Origin: Vulcanimicrobiota bacterium
Lineage (GTDB): Bacteria; Vulcanimicrobiota; Vulcanimicrobiia; Vulcanimicrobiales; Vulcanimicrobiaceae
Length of the DNA: 64,000 nt
Reading direction: 5' to 3'
Assembly (NCBI GenBank): GCA_013036095.1
Contig: JAAXCW010000003.1
Span: forward strand, 124,001 to 188,000
Shown here: positions 17,994-26,514 of the stretch, in pieces
Layout of the letters: each line of letters opens with the position of its first letter
How positions within the stretch are numbered: the stretch's first letter is position 1
Program-made: the position numbers and the translations under genes
The notes under the pieces: generated by a model
Database searches by the model: none
What the model saw: only the letters and a program-made list of their open reading frames with translations
Told to the model about the DNA's origin: nothing

Positions 17994-18134
17994 GGCACTC
18001 TCCACACGCCCAAGTAAAAAGAAGCCCGCGCTGAGACGGGCGTATCCCCATGATAGGCGTATGTACGGCAAAGATCAGTATGGAAACGTACCCTTCCGGC
18101 ATGTCGCCGGACGCCTCCGAAGAACCCAGACGGC

Positions 18135-18908
18135 ATGCCGGCCGATCCTGTACAGGCAGCCCTCGATGCCGCGCTTTTAGCGGGCGACGTGCTCATGGAG
18201 CACATCGGCCGGCCGCTGGAAATTCGCGAAAAAGGCCGCCGCGCCGATCTCGTCACATTGGCGGACGGAGCGAGCGAACGTGCCGTCGTCGAACGGTTGC
18301 GCGCGGATTTTCCGCAAGCCGCTTTCCTGGGAGAGGAAGGCGGGCTTCAGACCGGGACATCGCGCGAGCGGTGGATTATCGATCCGCTCGACGGCACGAC
18401 GAATTACGCGCACGGCTATCCGATTTTTTGTGTCTCGATCGCGTTCGAGCGCGAAGCTGAAGTCGTCGCAGCCGTCGTGCACGCGCCGGCGATGCACGAA
18501 ACATTCGTGGCCGAGCGCGGGGCCGGGGCGACGCTAAACGAGCGCGCCATGAAAGTCTCGACTATCAAGAGTTTATCCGCGTCGCTGGTCTGCACGGGAT
18601 TCCAGCCCGCACGCTACGAGCGGAACATGCGCTACTTCGACGCGGCTTCGCAGATGACGCAGGGCGTGCGCCGCGACGGCTCGGCCGCGCTCAACCTCGC
18701 GTACGTCGCGTGCGGCCGCTTCGATGCGTTTTGGGAGTTCGATCTGCATCAATGGGATACGGCAGCCGGGACGCTGCTCATACGCGAAGCCGGCGGCCGC
18801 GTTACGACGATCGAAGGGGCGGAATGGAGGCTCGAGAGCGAGTCGGTTTTGGCGAGCAACGGCGCCGTTCACGACGAATCGGTCGACCTCTTTACGCGCT
18901 TGCGCTAA
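18135..18908 (+). CDS. Inositol-monophosphatase-family phosphatase
   Basis: 257 aa, the standard length for SuhB/IMPase/HisN-type enzymes, which are Mg2+-dependent, Li+-sensitive sugar-phosphate phosphatases. Metal-site motifs are present in order: FLGEEGG (Glu), WIIDPLDGTTNYAHG (Asp, Asp) and the C-terminal WDTAAGTLLIREAGG (Asp). The substrate could be inositol phosphate, histidinol phosphate or another; sequence alone does not decide. It converges on the MATE gene with a four-base CTAA overlap. Confidence 0.9.
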   Translation: MPADPVQAALDAALLAGDVLMEHIGRPLEIREKGRRADLVTLADGASERAVVERLRADFPQAAFLGEEGGLQTGTSRERWIIDPLDGTTNYAHGYPIFCVSIAFEREAEVVAAVVHAPAMHETFVAERGAGATLNERAMKVSTIKSLSASLVCTGFQPARYERNMRYFDAASQMTQGVRRDGSAALNLAYVACGRFDAFWEFDLHQWDTAAGTLLIREAGGRVTTIEGAEWRLESESVLASNGAVHDESVDLFTRLR

Positions 18909-20257
18909 CGCGCCGCGATCAGGCCGCGCCGAGTCCAGCTTTCGCCCCGCAACTTTATCGCGGTCGCGACCGCCCGCGCGCCCCATGCGACGATCCAAGC
19001 GACCGGCACACCGTACAACCCAATGTGCAGAACCTTGATGCAGAGATAGCAAACCGGCACAACGAGAACCCCGGTGAGTACTCCGACCGTCAGCGAAAAG
19101 CGTGTGTCACCCGACGCGCGTATCGGCGACATCGAGACCATCGCGTAGCCTTTGAGCGGCAGCGTCAACATGTGCAGTGCAAGTGGCAAGGCGGCGGCCG
19201 TCGCGACGACGGCGTTCAACGTAAAGATAAAGGCCAGCGGCCATGCCAGCAGTGCGCAGACGGCGCCGGTCAGTGTCGTCAGCCAGAACGAAAGGATCCG
19301 CGCGCGCGAAAAGAACGACCGGGCGCCGTCGATGTCACGAGCTCCAAGCCGCTGTCCGATCACAGTCTGCGTCGCGGACTGCAGCGGGCTCGGGACGACG
19401 AACGTGAGATCGGAAGCGACGTTGAGCGCGCGGAACGCCGAGATCGCAATCGCGCCCAGCGGCGCGAGCATCGCGACGATGAACGAATCGGGAGCGATCA
19501 CCGCAAACAAGAAGACGACTTCCGGTAATCCCAGACGCGCGCATTCCAGCGCCAGCCGCACGTTGAGATCGAACGAGGCAAAGACCCGGTAAATTGGCCG
19601 CCGCAGGGTGTAGACCACCGCGCAGACGCAAGCGATGCTCTCGGAGAGCAGCGACGAAATGCCCGCGCCTTCGATGCCGAGCGGATGGTGCGTGCCCCAG
19701 CCGAGCGCGAGGATCAGCAGCAGCGGGATGTGCACGATGTTTACAACGGCTAGCACGAGCACACCCAAAACGCGATTGCCGGCCGCGCCCAAGCCGACGA
19801 TTAGCGTTCCGGAGATTGCGATCGGCAAGAGCGAAAAACATCGTAACGTCAAGTAAACGGAGCTTTGATGCGCGCTCGCGAGATCTCCGACCATTGCATG
19901 AATAACGACGGGCGCCAATGGAATGCTCGCAAGCGCCGCCACGATCGCGCCCGCAAACGGGATAATGAAGCCCGCGCGCACGGTACTGCCGTAACCGTCG
20001 AGGTCCCGGGCGCCGACGCGCTGTGCGGCGATGATCGACATGCCGCTGAAAAATCCGAAAATCGAAAATGCCACGGCGGTAAACACGGTCGCCGCGCCGG
20101 TGACGCCCGCGAGCGCAACCGCACCGAGGCTGCCAATCGCAATCGTGTCGACCACGCCCAGAATCTGATCGCCGAGCATCGTGAAGGCGATAGGAAGCGA
20201 AAGGCGCCGGATCGCGGCGCCCATGTTCCGGTGGTCGACGAGCATTCCGCTCTCCAT
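18905..20257 (-). CDS. MATE-family multidrug/metabolite exporter
   Basis: 450 aa, twelve predicted helices in two homologous halves, typical of MATE (NorM/DinF) antiporters that expel organic compounds using Na+ or H+. Characteristic parts are PIAFTMLGDQILGVVDTIAIG at the N-terminus (helix 1) and QSATQTVIGQRLGARD at the start of the second half. The ATG at 20257 overlaps the stop of the kynureninase-like gene (TGATG); a GTG lies three bases earlier. As the last gene of the tryptophan-degrading operon it may export a kynurenine-pathway product, which is inference. Confidence 0.87.
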   Translation of the reverse strand: MESGMLVDHRNMGAAIRRLSLPIAFTMLGDQILGVVDTIAIGSLGAVALAGVTGAATVFTAVAFSIFGFFSGMSIIAAQRVGARDLDGYGSTVRAGFIIPFAGAIVAALASIPLAPVVIHAMVGDLASAHQSSVYLTLRCFSLLPIAISGTLIVGLGAAGNRVLGVLVLAVVNIVHIPLLLILALGWGTHHPLGIEGAGISSLLSESIACVCAVVYTLRRPIYRVFASFDLNVRLALECARLGLPEVVFLFAVIAPDSFIVAMLAPLGAIAISAFRALNVASDLTFVVPSPLQSATQTVIGQRLGARDIDGARSFFSRARILSFWLTTLTGAVCALLAWPLAFIFTLNAVVATAAALPLALHMLTLPLKGYAMVSMSPIRASGDTRFSLTVGVLTGVLVVPVCYLCIKVLHIGLYGVPVAWIVAWGARAVATAIKLRGESWTRRGLIAAR

Positions 20258-20280
20258 CACCCTGAGCCGTGTCGAAGGGC
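20257..20280. repeat. Dispersed repeat unit inside a coding end
   Basis: The + strand reads TCACCCTGAGCCGTGTCGAA then GGGC, the same family as GTCATCCTGAGCTTGTCGAAGG at 51480. It encodes the last residues of the kynureninase-like protein (LRHGSG and stop) on the minus strand and abuts the MATE start codon. Confidence 0.6.
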
Positions 20281-21420
20281 CATGTCGTCCAGCGCTTCGA
20301 AGAGCGCGCCAATCTCGTCGTCAGTCGTATAAAAGTGCGGCCCGACACGGATACCGCAGCCGGGGCGGTAGTCGACGAAGATCCGTCGCGCGATCAACTC
20401 GCGGTACGCTTGCTGAGAGCCGGGGAAGTCGATGGCGATCCAGCCCGTGCGTTTCTCCGCTTCGAGCGGCGTGTTCACTTGCAAACCGCGCTCGAGCGCG
20501 CGCTCCGCGACGAGGTTGGTCAGCCGTACGTTGTGCGCGCGAATCTGCGCTACGCCAACTTCGCGGATCAGATCGTGGCCGGGTTTCGCCGCCATGTACC
20601 CGGGAATCGTCGGCGTGCCCGTTCCCCAACGGTACATCGACGGAGCCCAGACCATCGGCGCGGGCTCGAACGCGAAGGGCCGCGCGTGCGCCATCCACCC
20701 CGTGACCGCCGGTTCCAACCGTTCACGCAGCTCCGGCTTGACGTATATCCAGCCGCAGCCGGCCGAACCGCAGAGCCATTTGTGGCTTCCCCCCGTTACG
20801 ATGTCGAGATCCCACTCGGTCACGTCGTACGGATAGATGCCGGTTGTTTGATACGCGTCGACGCAGAGCAGCGTTCCCGTCGAGCGGCAGTGCGCCTGAA
20901 TGGCGCGCACATCGCAGAGCGCGCCGGAAACATAATAGGCATGTGAGAGCACGGCGATCGCGGTGCGTTCCGTAATGGCGCCGATGATGCGCTCGGCCGG
21001 AACGGTGCGCCCATCATCGGAGGGGACGATGCGCGGCTGCGCGCCAAAGCGCTGCCACTCGCTCCAGACATATGTGAGCGAAGGAAACTGCAAAGCTTCG
21101 TATACGACTTCGTTGCGCGGCGCTTCGAAGCGCAGCGCGGTCGCGAGCGCTGCCTGCAGCACCGAAACGTTGGGCCCCAAGAAAATGCTGCCCGCCGGAG
21201 CCCCGACGATCGCGCCGATGCCGTCGGCGATCTCCGCAATCCGCGGCAGCCACAACTCCCAGGCTTCCGGGCCGTCTGCTTGCCACTCATCCGCGTACTG
21301 CTCCATCGCGGCCTTCGCGCCGCGCGGCGCCGCGCCCATCGAATGGCTAACGAGGTACGTCGACGTCTCCAGAATCGGAAAGCGACCTCTGAGCACCGGC
21401 ACAGTGGCAGTCTCCTGCAT
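20257..21420 (-). CDS. Class V aminotransferase-fold PLP enzyme, kynureninase-like
   Basis: 387 aa. The frame is open far upstream, but the ATG at 21420 overlaps the kynA stop (TGATG) and gives the proper N-terminus. Fold-type I features: LCVDAYQTTGIYP with the PLP aspartate and GGSHKWLCGSAGCGW with the Schiff-base lysine. Coupling to tryptophan 2,3-dioxygenase makes kynureninase (kynurenine to anthranilate plus alanine) the best guess, but the lysine motif resembles isopenicillin-epimerase/cysteine-desulfurase-like class V enzymes more than classical KynU. Its C-terminus (LRHGSG) is encoded by a dispersed repeat. Confidence 0.78.
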   Translation of the reverse strand: MQETATVPVLRGRFPILETSTYLVSHSMGAAPRGAKAAMEQYADEWQADGPEAWELWLPRIAEIADGIGAIVGAPAGSIFLGPNVSVLQAALATALRFEAPRNEVVYEALQFPSLTYVWSEWQRFGAQPRIVPSDDGRTVPAERIIGAITERTAIAVLSHAYYVSGALCDVRAIQAHCRSTGTLLCVDAYQTTGIYPYDVTEWDLDIVTGGSHKWLCGSAGCGWIYVKPELRERLEPAVTGWMAHARPFAFEPAPMVWAPSMYRWGTGTPTIPGYMAAKPGHDLIREVGVAQIRAHNVRLTNLVAERALERGLQVNTPLEAEKRTGWIAIDFPGSQQAYRELIARRIFVDYRPGCGIRVGPHFYTTDDEIGALFEALDDMALRHGSG

Positions 21421-22205
21421 CAGTAGCCCTTTCCTAAATGTGTCCGGACTTCCCACAGCTCGGGAAAGAAGCGGTTGTCGAGCGTCGTCGCCAGGTATGT
21501 GACGCCGAGCGAACCGCCGGTTCCGCGCCTCGCGCCGATCATGCGCTCGACCATGCGGATGTGGCGTCCGCGCCACAGCAAGAAACGTTCGTCGAACTCG
21601 ATCAGCTGCTCTAGTAGCATGTAAAGATCGTAATTCTCCTTGGTCCCCGAATAGATCGTGCGAAACGTCGCGATCAGTTCGTCGTGCGTATCGACGGCAA
21701 ATCCGCGGCCGCGCAGGTACTCTTTGACGCGATCGTAGAGCGACGGCTCGGTGAGCCGGCGCTCCAAACGCGCCCGCTGCTCCGCGTTCATTTGGATATG
21801 CTTGAGCGTCTCCGTGTTGCGCAAGCCCGCAATGAACTCGATTTCGCGAAACTGCAACGATTGGAAGCCGCTGGCCGGGTTGAGGTGGTCGCGGAACGCG
21901 TTGAATTCGTGCGGCGTCATCGTTTCGAGGATGTCGACCTGCGTTTCGATCAGGCGCTGGATCGGATCCATGCGCCGGAAATGCTTGGCGACGTGAAGCA
22001 GATCGCCGGCCGCGAGGTCGCGCATGACCGCCTCGATCTCGTGCAGCAGTTGCTTGAACCACAGCTCGTAGACTTGATGGATGATGATGAAGAGCATCTC
22101 GTCGTGGTGCGGCGGCGACGAAAGCGGCTGCTGCAGCGAGAGCAGTTTGTCAACCTGCAGGTAAGAGCCGTACGAGAGCTGCTCGTTCGCGGAATCGGGA
22201 GTCAT
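21420..22205 (-). CDS. kynA: Tryptophan 2,3-dioxygenase
   Basis: 261 aa, normal for bacterial TDO, a haem enzyme opening the indole ring of L-tryptophan to N-formylkynurenine. Key parts: SYGSYLQVDKLLSLQ, HHDEMLFIIIHQVYELWFKQ with the active-site His and substrate-pocket residues, WRGRHIRMVERMIG with the proximal haem histidine, and GGSLGVTYLATTL near the C-terminus. It is the first gene of an operon with a kynureninase-like enzyme and a MATE exporter. A formamidase for the intervening step is not encoded nearby. Confidence 0.95.
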   Translation of the reverse strand: MTPDSANEQLSYGSYLQVDKLLSLQQPLSSPPHHDEMLFIIIHQVYELWFKQLLHEIEAVMRDLAAGDLLHVAKHFRRMDPIQRLIETQVDILETMTPHEFNAFRDHLNPASGFQSLQFREIEFIAGLRNTETLKHIQMNAEQRARLERRLTEPSLYDRVKEYLRGRGFAVDTHDELIATFRTIYSGTKENYDLYMLLEQLIEFDERFLLWRGRHIRMVERMIGARRGTGGSLGVTYLATTLDNRFFPELWEVRTHLGKGY

Positions 22206-22268
22206 GTAGAGCCGTTTTGCCGGAAGAGCCCACGGGGCCCGCCGCGCGGCGGCGCGAAAACTTGGGCG

Positions 22269-22904
22269 ATGCGCAGAATGTTTCGCTACGTCCTTCCCGC
22301 CGCGCTCGTGCTGGCCGCCTGCAGCGGAGGCCCGACTCCGGGTCCAAGTCCATCACCGTCGCCGCCGGTTCTGCGTAATCCGCTGAACGTCGCCCTCTAT
22401 CCGCAAGCCGAAATTATCTCCGTGCGATCGTTCCGGCAAGTCGTGACGGGCGAACAGACGCGCGGCACCGTCTTCGCGGACGGCGCGGGGACGTACGATG
22501 GGCAAGAAGTCGTCGCAGCTAGCGGCGCCCCGTTTGCGAAACTCGCGGCGTGGGTCCGTCATTTCGGATCGCACGGGCCGGGCGATACGCATCAGTACGG
22601 TTTCGATTACGCTGCCTTCGAACGCGGCACCCGAAAGGGAACACATGGGACGCTGGTGATCGTGATGGATCCGCAGGTCGTCGACCGGCAGTTCGGATCG
22701 GTGCTCGGCTTGATCGCGAAGTACCGCTCGATGCCCGAGTTTATGCGTGGGCCGATCGATCAGGAAGTGAAGCGGCGGATCGGCATTACGCTCTCCGACG
22801 CCATGCAGCCGGCCAGCCCCATCGGCGCGACGCTTGCGGCGCTCGGCGAATTCGAGCAGCGCAACTCGCGCGGCATCGTTATCGTGGATGCTGTGCGCCG
22901 CTAG
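22269..22904 (+). CDS. Hypothetical lipoprotein
   Basis: 211 aa from the ATG at 22269. The first 20 residues form a lipoprotein signal with lipobox LAAC (VLPAALVLAACSGG), followed by a Pro/Ser linker. The remainder contains VVTGEQTRGTVFADGAGTYD and no domain I can name. The long frame continues upstream antisense to kynA, which is not real. It is divergent from kynA with 63 bases between starts. Confidence 0.65.
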   Translation: MRRMFRYVLPAALVLAACSGGPTPGPSPSPSPPVLRNPLNVALYPQAEIISVRSFRQVVTGEQTRGTVFADGAGTYDGQEVVAASGAPFAKLAAWVRHFGSHGPGDTHQYGFDYAAFERGTRKGTHGTLVIVMDPQVVDRQFGSVLGLIAKYRSMPEFMRGPIDQEVKRRIGITLSDAMQPASPIGATLAALGEFEQRNSRGIVIVDAVRR

Positions 22905-23023
22905 CCTTCAGATCCGGGTTGTGCACGGCTTATGCACAACTTCTTGACGCTTATCCCCGCTCTCAACAGGGACTCACAAGCTCGCGCCGCTTAAACGAAG
23001 GCCGTCTTTATTGGGAGTACTTC

Positions 23024-23221
23024 ATGAGCGGGCTTGTCGTTTTTACGTCACTGCGCGAAGCGCTGAACGCCGGATACCACGTTTACGGAAGAACCGAACG
23101 CGGCTATTTGGCGCGCTTGCGCACCGATGCGGGCTGGGCGCTGGCGCTCGTCGAGTGTATCCCCGCCAAATCTGAAATCGCCGACTCGTTTCCCGCTAGC
23201 GACCCGCCCGCGCAGCCTTAA
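23024..23221 (+). CDS. Small hypothetical protein
   Basis: 65 aa, starting MSGLVVFTSLREALNAGYHV. The ATG has GGGAG seven bases ahead, and the composition is protein-like, so it is probably a real small gene. The segment REALNAGYHVYGRTERGYLAR suggests an alpha/beta mini-domain. No family recognised. The 119 bases before it hold a single DnaA-box-like TTATGCACA at 22930-22938 but no cluster. Confidence 0.5.
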   Translation: MSGLVVFTSLREALNAGYHVYGRTERGYLARLRTDAGWALALVECIPAKSEIADSFPASDPPAQP

Positions 23222-23226
23222 CGTTT

Positions 23227-23799
23227 CTAGCCGCTCCATCTTTCGACGGTGAAGGGTTGCCCCGTGCTCGGCCGCGTCCTCGGGTTCTTCGCGATGTACT
23301 CGTTGACGAATCTCAAAGCGTCGGCGGCCAGCCACTCAGTGTCCTTCCATAAGTAAGGATTGTCGCTCGTTTTGCGATTCAACTCGACGAGAAGCGCGAG
23401 CTTTTCCCACGTTAAGATGATCATGTTGCCCCAGTTGTAATAAAACGGCTCGCCTTCGAGCAGGCCCATCCGCACGAAGACGCCGACGCGTTCCAGCGTG
23501 CTCAACGTCTTATGCCACGGAAGGTCGGCGTACGGAGTATCGCGCAAACACTCTTCAAAGTCAGGCTCTTTTATTCGCGCGGGCAGCTCTTTCATGATGT
23601 ACAATCGCCCACTAACAAAACGCGGGTCGTCGAACCATTCGAAGATGCGCATCATGCCGTCGAGCTGAGTCGCGCGATGCGCCTCTCCAATCTGATCGAG
23701 CGCCGCGCGCGCTTGGCGAACGCCCACGATCACGGTGAACATGATCACGAGACCCGTGAACGCGGTCGCTATCGCACTAACGGCTACCCAGTCAATCAC
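23227..23799 (-). CDS. Membrane-anchored hypothetical protein (DUF4760-like)
   Basis: 190 aa. One N-terminal membrane helix (VSAIATAFTGLVIMFTVIVG) is followed by a cytosolic helical domain with QLDGMMRIFEWFDDPRF and VFVRMGLLEGEPFYYNWG. This arrangement (a TM followed by a helical region with paired acidic/aromatic residues) resembles DUF4760-type proteins of unknown function. No catalytic motif is visible. It ends five bases from the stop of the small + strand gene, so the two converge. Confidence 0.6.
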   Translation of the reverse strand: MIDWVAVSAIATAFTGLVIMFTVIVGVRQARAALDQIGEAHRATQLDGMMRIFEWFDDPRFVSGRLYIMKELPARIKEPDFEECLRDTPYADLPWHKTLSTLERVGVFVRMGLLEGEPFYYNWGNMIILTWEKLALLVELNRKTSDNPYLWKDTEWLAADALRFVNEYIAKNPRTRPSTGQPFTVERWSG

Positions 23800-23854
23800 G
23801 TGAGTTTACCCGACCTAAAAGGGACGCCCTCCGCGAGGCCCAAAGCACGCCGGT

Positions 23855-23941
23855 GGAGAGGTGGCAGAGCGGTTGAATGCAGCGGTCTTGAAAACCGCCG
23901 AACCTTTACGGGTTCCGAGAGTTCGAATCTCTCCCTCTCCG
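23855..23941 (+). tRNA. tRNA-Ser (anticodon TGA)
   Basis: 87 nt. Acceptor arms GGAGAGG and CCTCTCC pair perfectly, with discriminator G at 23941. The anticodon stem-loop is GCGGTCTTGAAAACCGC with TGA as anticodon, reading UCA/UCG codons. A class II long variable arm (CGAACCTTTACGGGTTCC) and the T-arm GAGAGTTCGAATCTCTC are clear. CCA is not encoded. It is flanked by protein genes on the minus strand. Confidence 0.97.
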
Positions 23942-23957
23942 AATTGCATGCCTAGCC

Positions 23958-24662
23958 TTAAATAATCGGGAACGGTTTCCAGCCGTATTCTTGCGCTTGC
24001 TGAACCGATGCGACTCCCGCCGGTACGACGATGAAGCCCGGCAGGACGTTTTTTTCGAAATCGGCGAGAACGCCGCCCGCTGTTGCACCCGGCATCTTCG
24101 AAGCAACGACCATGGCGACCGCGGTCATGGCGTTGTGGCAGACGAAGAACTTTCCGCCGCGCTTGAGCACGGCTTGGGCGCTCCAATCCTGGTAAATGCC
24201 GTTCGGATCGTCCGGCGCCGCGGATAAACTTAAGTTCGAGCTCGCCTTGTAGTAGTCGTTGGTTGCATCCAGGTTGAAAGCTTTTCCGAAGCCGTATTTT
24301 CCCCAGATCGTATCGTTGAGGGCCCAAATAATCGAAGGCCCGAGCACGACCGCGAGCGTCGAAAGCTTGCCGGTTCCCATCGAAAACTGGTAGGCGTTCA
24401 TCGAGTTCTGCATGTGGATATACAGGCTCGCAATGCCGGGCGCGACGACGAGCGGCGAAACCGATTGAAAGACTTGCTTGTGCGCGCCGCCACCCTTGAG
24501 AATTCCCATCACGGCCGCCCGATCGTATTGCGTGGGCTTGAGAATGTGAAAACTCACCGGGGCGCGTTCCTGCGCGTCCGCTACGGAAGGTTCCAGGCCG
24601 ATTGCGGCGGCCGAGACACCGAGTGCGGTCGCTGAAACGAATTGCTTTCTAGAGAGAGGCAT
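23958..24662 (-). CDS. Secreted DsrE-like protein
   Basis: 234 aa. The N-terminus LSRKQFVSATALGVSAAAIG resembles a twin-arginine signal with Lys in the second position. The mature part looks like a DsrE/DsrF-type fold: an internal IYIH/ VCHNAMTAVAM segment with a cysteine, and a C-terminal VVPAGVASVQQAQEYGW that matches the family end (VPSGVxxxxxxQxxGW). DsrE-like proteins carry sulfur or act in thiol relay, but here the role is unknown. It is divergent from the PDZ/GAF sensor gene. Confidence 0.65.
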   Translation of the reverse strand: MPLSRKQFVSATALGVSAAAIGLEPSVADAQERAPVSFHILKPTQYDRAAVMGILKGGGAHKQVFQSVSPLVVAPGIASLYIHMQNSMNAYQFSMGTGKLSTLAVVLGPSIIWALNDTIWGKYGFGKAFNLDATNDYYKASSNLSLSAAPDDPNGIYQDWSAQAVLKRGGKFFVCHNAMTAVAMVVASKMPGATAGGVLADFEKNVLPGFIVVPAGVASVQQAQEYGWKPFPII

Positions 24663-24733
24663 GCGAAAGGGCTCCTTCCTTACAATAACGCGAACGTGGA
24701 CTGGACTTCACCGCCTTTTAGGAAGCCCCTAGC

Positions 24734-26491
24734 GTGGGGGCGAATCCAGCGCTCGTGAACGCTCGCGGTGTTGCCGTGGCCGCCGCCACTTTGACCGCCT
24801 TGGTGCTGCTCGGCATCGAGAGCGCATCGTGGTCTCGCAGCGCCCGCTTCGATTCGACCACCGAGCCGATTACGCGCTGCTCGCTGCAGGTGACGGCAGT
24901 AGCTCCGGCTGATCGGGCAGCCGGTTTGCGCGAGGGAGACGTGTTGTGGCTGCCGCCGATAAGCGTTCCCGCGCGCACTGCGCTAGTCTACCACTATACA
25001 CCCACACAATCGGGACGTGCCGGCGAAACGATTGCGCTGTCGGTCCAGCGCGGAGCTTCTCGCCTAACTCTGCCGTACTCGTTACGCCACTCGCAATCTG
25101 CGGCGTCGTTCGCCGCTCAACTCGCCTTCAAGTTCGTCATTCTTGCTATCGGCGTTTTTGTGTTGTGGCGCGGGCGTGCCCGTGCGGCTACGGTCCTCGG
25201 GGTTTGGTGCCTAGGTGTTGCGGTCGCATTGCCCGACGCATGGTGGGGTGCCTTGCCGCCGGGCGGGCGGATCTTCGGCGGCATTCTCACGGCGGCATTG
25301 TGGACGTATTCGCCGCTGATGCTTTACCTGGTGGTCGAGTCGATCGCCACCGGCGTATCTCGCAACACGATTGCGATCGCGCGCGCGGCAATGCTCGTAA
25401 CGGTTCTGCCGGCATTGATTCTCAATACGATCAACGCCACGCAGCAAGCGCAGACGGGCTGCTCGTTCGTCTATCTGACGCCATGGATCGTCAACGGAGC
25501 GTTCTCGGCGGCGCAGCTGGTCATCATCGCCTTTTTTGCCATCAGTTACACGCGCACGACGGGCATCGCGCGCCAGCGTATCCGCTGGGTATTCTGGGCA
25601 TTCATGATCAGCCGCTTCGGCGTCTTGCTCAATCTTTTCAATCGGTTAATCGTCCACCCGATCCACCTCTCCGGCGCGGAATGGCTGACGGTCATGATCT
25701 TTCCGCTGGGTTGCGCGTACGCGATCTTGCGCCACCGCATCATCGACGTCAACTTCGTTTTGAACCGCACGCTGATCTTTACAATCCTCACGTCGATTGC
25801 GGTCGGCATCTTCGTGCTGCTCGAACACCTCTTGAACTCGGTTGCGGTGAGCCGCGAAGGCAGTCTTGCCGTAGAGCTCGCCGTCGCTCTGGCGTTAGGG
25901 TTGTCATTCAATGCCGTGCACAAGCGCACCGAGCAGTTTCTCGACCGTACGCTCTTTAGGAGTAAATACGATGCGGCGCTGAAGTTGCAGCAGCTCTCGG
26001 AGGACGCTGCGTACATGGAAAACCCCGAGACGCTGCTCGAATCCGCGACGCGCGAGATTCCCCGCGCGATGGCCGCGCGCGGCGCGGCGATCTACGAACG
26101 CGTCGACGGGAAGTACTCGCTGGCCGCAGCGAGCGGTTTGAGCGCGCTTCCGGAAGAGGTCGAAGTGGACGATCCCGCTTTCGTGCGGCTGCGCAAACAT
26201 CTCTCGCAGATCGATCTCTCCGAGGTCAACAGCGCCCTCGGAAGCGACGCCATTGCATTCGCGCTCTCCGTGCGCGGACAACTGACCGGCGCGTTCGTCT
26301 GCGGCCCGCGCGTCAACGGTGAGACGTTCGCTCCTGACGAGATCGCGCTGCTGCGCAACGTGGTCCACGAAATCGGCGCCGAACTCCACGCCATGCGCTC
26401 GCGCGAGAAGGCCGAAATACTCGGCGCCCTGACCTCGGGGCTGATGGATCTCCCGGCGGCGCGCCTCCGGCTGGCCCGAAAAGAGGAGTAA
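24734..26491 (+). CDS. PDZ-like/multi-TM/GAF membrane sensor without kinase domain (paralogue A)
   Basis: 585 aa, GTG start. Order: one N-terminal helix (about 12-30); an extracytoplasmic PDZ-like stretch (45-115, VAPADRAAGLREGDVLW); about seven helices (125-400) ending in the AILRHRIIDVNFVLNRTLIF motif typical of ComP-like histidine-kinase sensor regions; and a GAF-type domain (430-565) ending FAPDEIALLRNVVHEIG. The chain then stops: no HisKA, HATPase, GGDEF or phosphatase domain. A paralogue of the same layout lies just past the ammonium channel gene, which starts 24 bases downstream. Confidence 0.78.
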   Translation: MGANPALVNARGVAVAAATLTALVLLGIESASWSRSARFDSTTEPITRCSLQVTAVAPADRAAGLREGDVLWLPPISVPARTALVYHYTPTQSGRAGETIALSVQRGASRLTLPYSLRHSQSAASFAAQLAFKFVILAIGVFVLWRGRARAATVLGVWCLGVAVALPDAWWGALPPGGRIFGGILTAALWTYSPLMLYLVVESIATGVSRNTIAIARAAMLVTVLPALILNTINATQQAQTGCSFVYLTPWIVNGAFSAAQLVIIAFFAISYTRTTGIARQRIRWVFWAFMISRFGVLLNLFNRLIVHPIHLSGAEWLTVMIFPLGCAYAILRHRIIDVNFVLNRTLIFTILTSIAVGIFVLLEHLLNSVAVSREGSLAVELAVALALGLSFNAVHKRTEQFLDRTLFRSKYDAALKLQQLSEDAAYMENPETLLESATREIPRAMAARGAAIYERVDGKYSLAAASGLSALPEEVEVDDPAFVRLRKHLSQIDLSEVNSALGSDAIAFALSVRGQLTGAFVCGPRVNGETFAPDEIALLRNVVHEIGAELHAMRSREKAEILGALTSGLMDLPAARLRLARKEE

Positions 26492-26514
26492 CCCCGCCTG
26501 CCGAACGCCCGCTT

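Noticed and set aside
21421-22062. N-terminal extension of the kynureninase-like enzyme
   Set aside because: The open frame continues through kynA in another frame; the extension is shadow sequence and the ATG at 21420 with TGATG coupling is the natural start.
21684-22268. N-terminal extension of the lipoprotein gene
   Set aside because: It is antisense to kynA; the lipoprotein signal begins at 22269.
22920-22950. Chromosome replication origin
   Set aside because: Only one DnaA-box-like sequence is seen, with no dnaA/dnaN genes and no AT-rich stretch.
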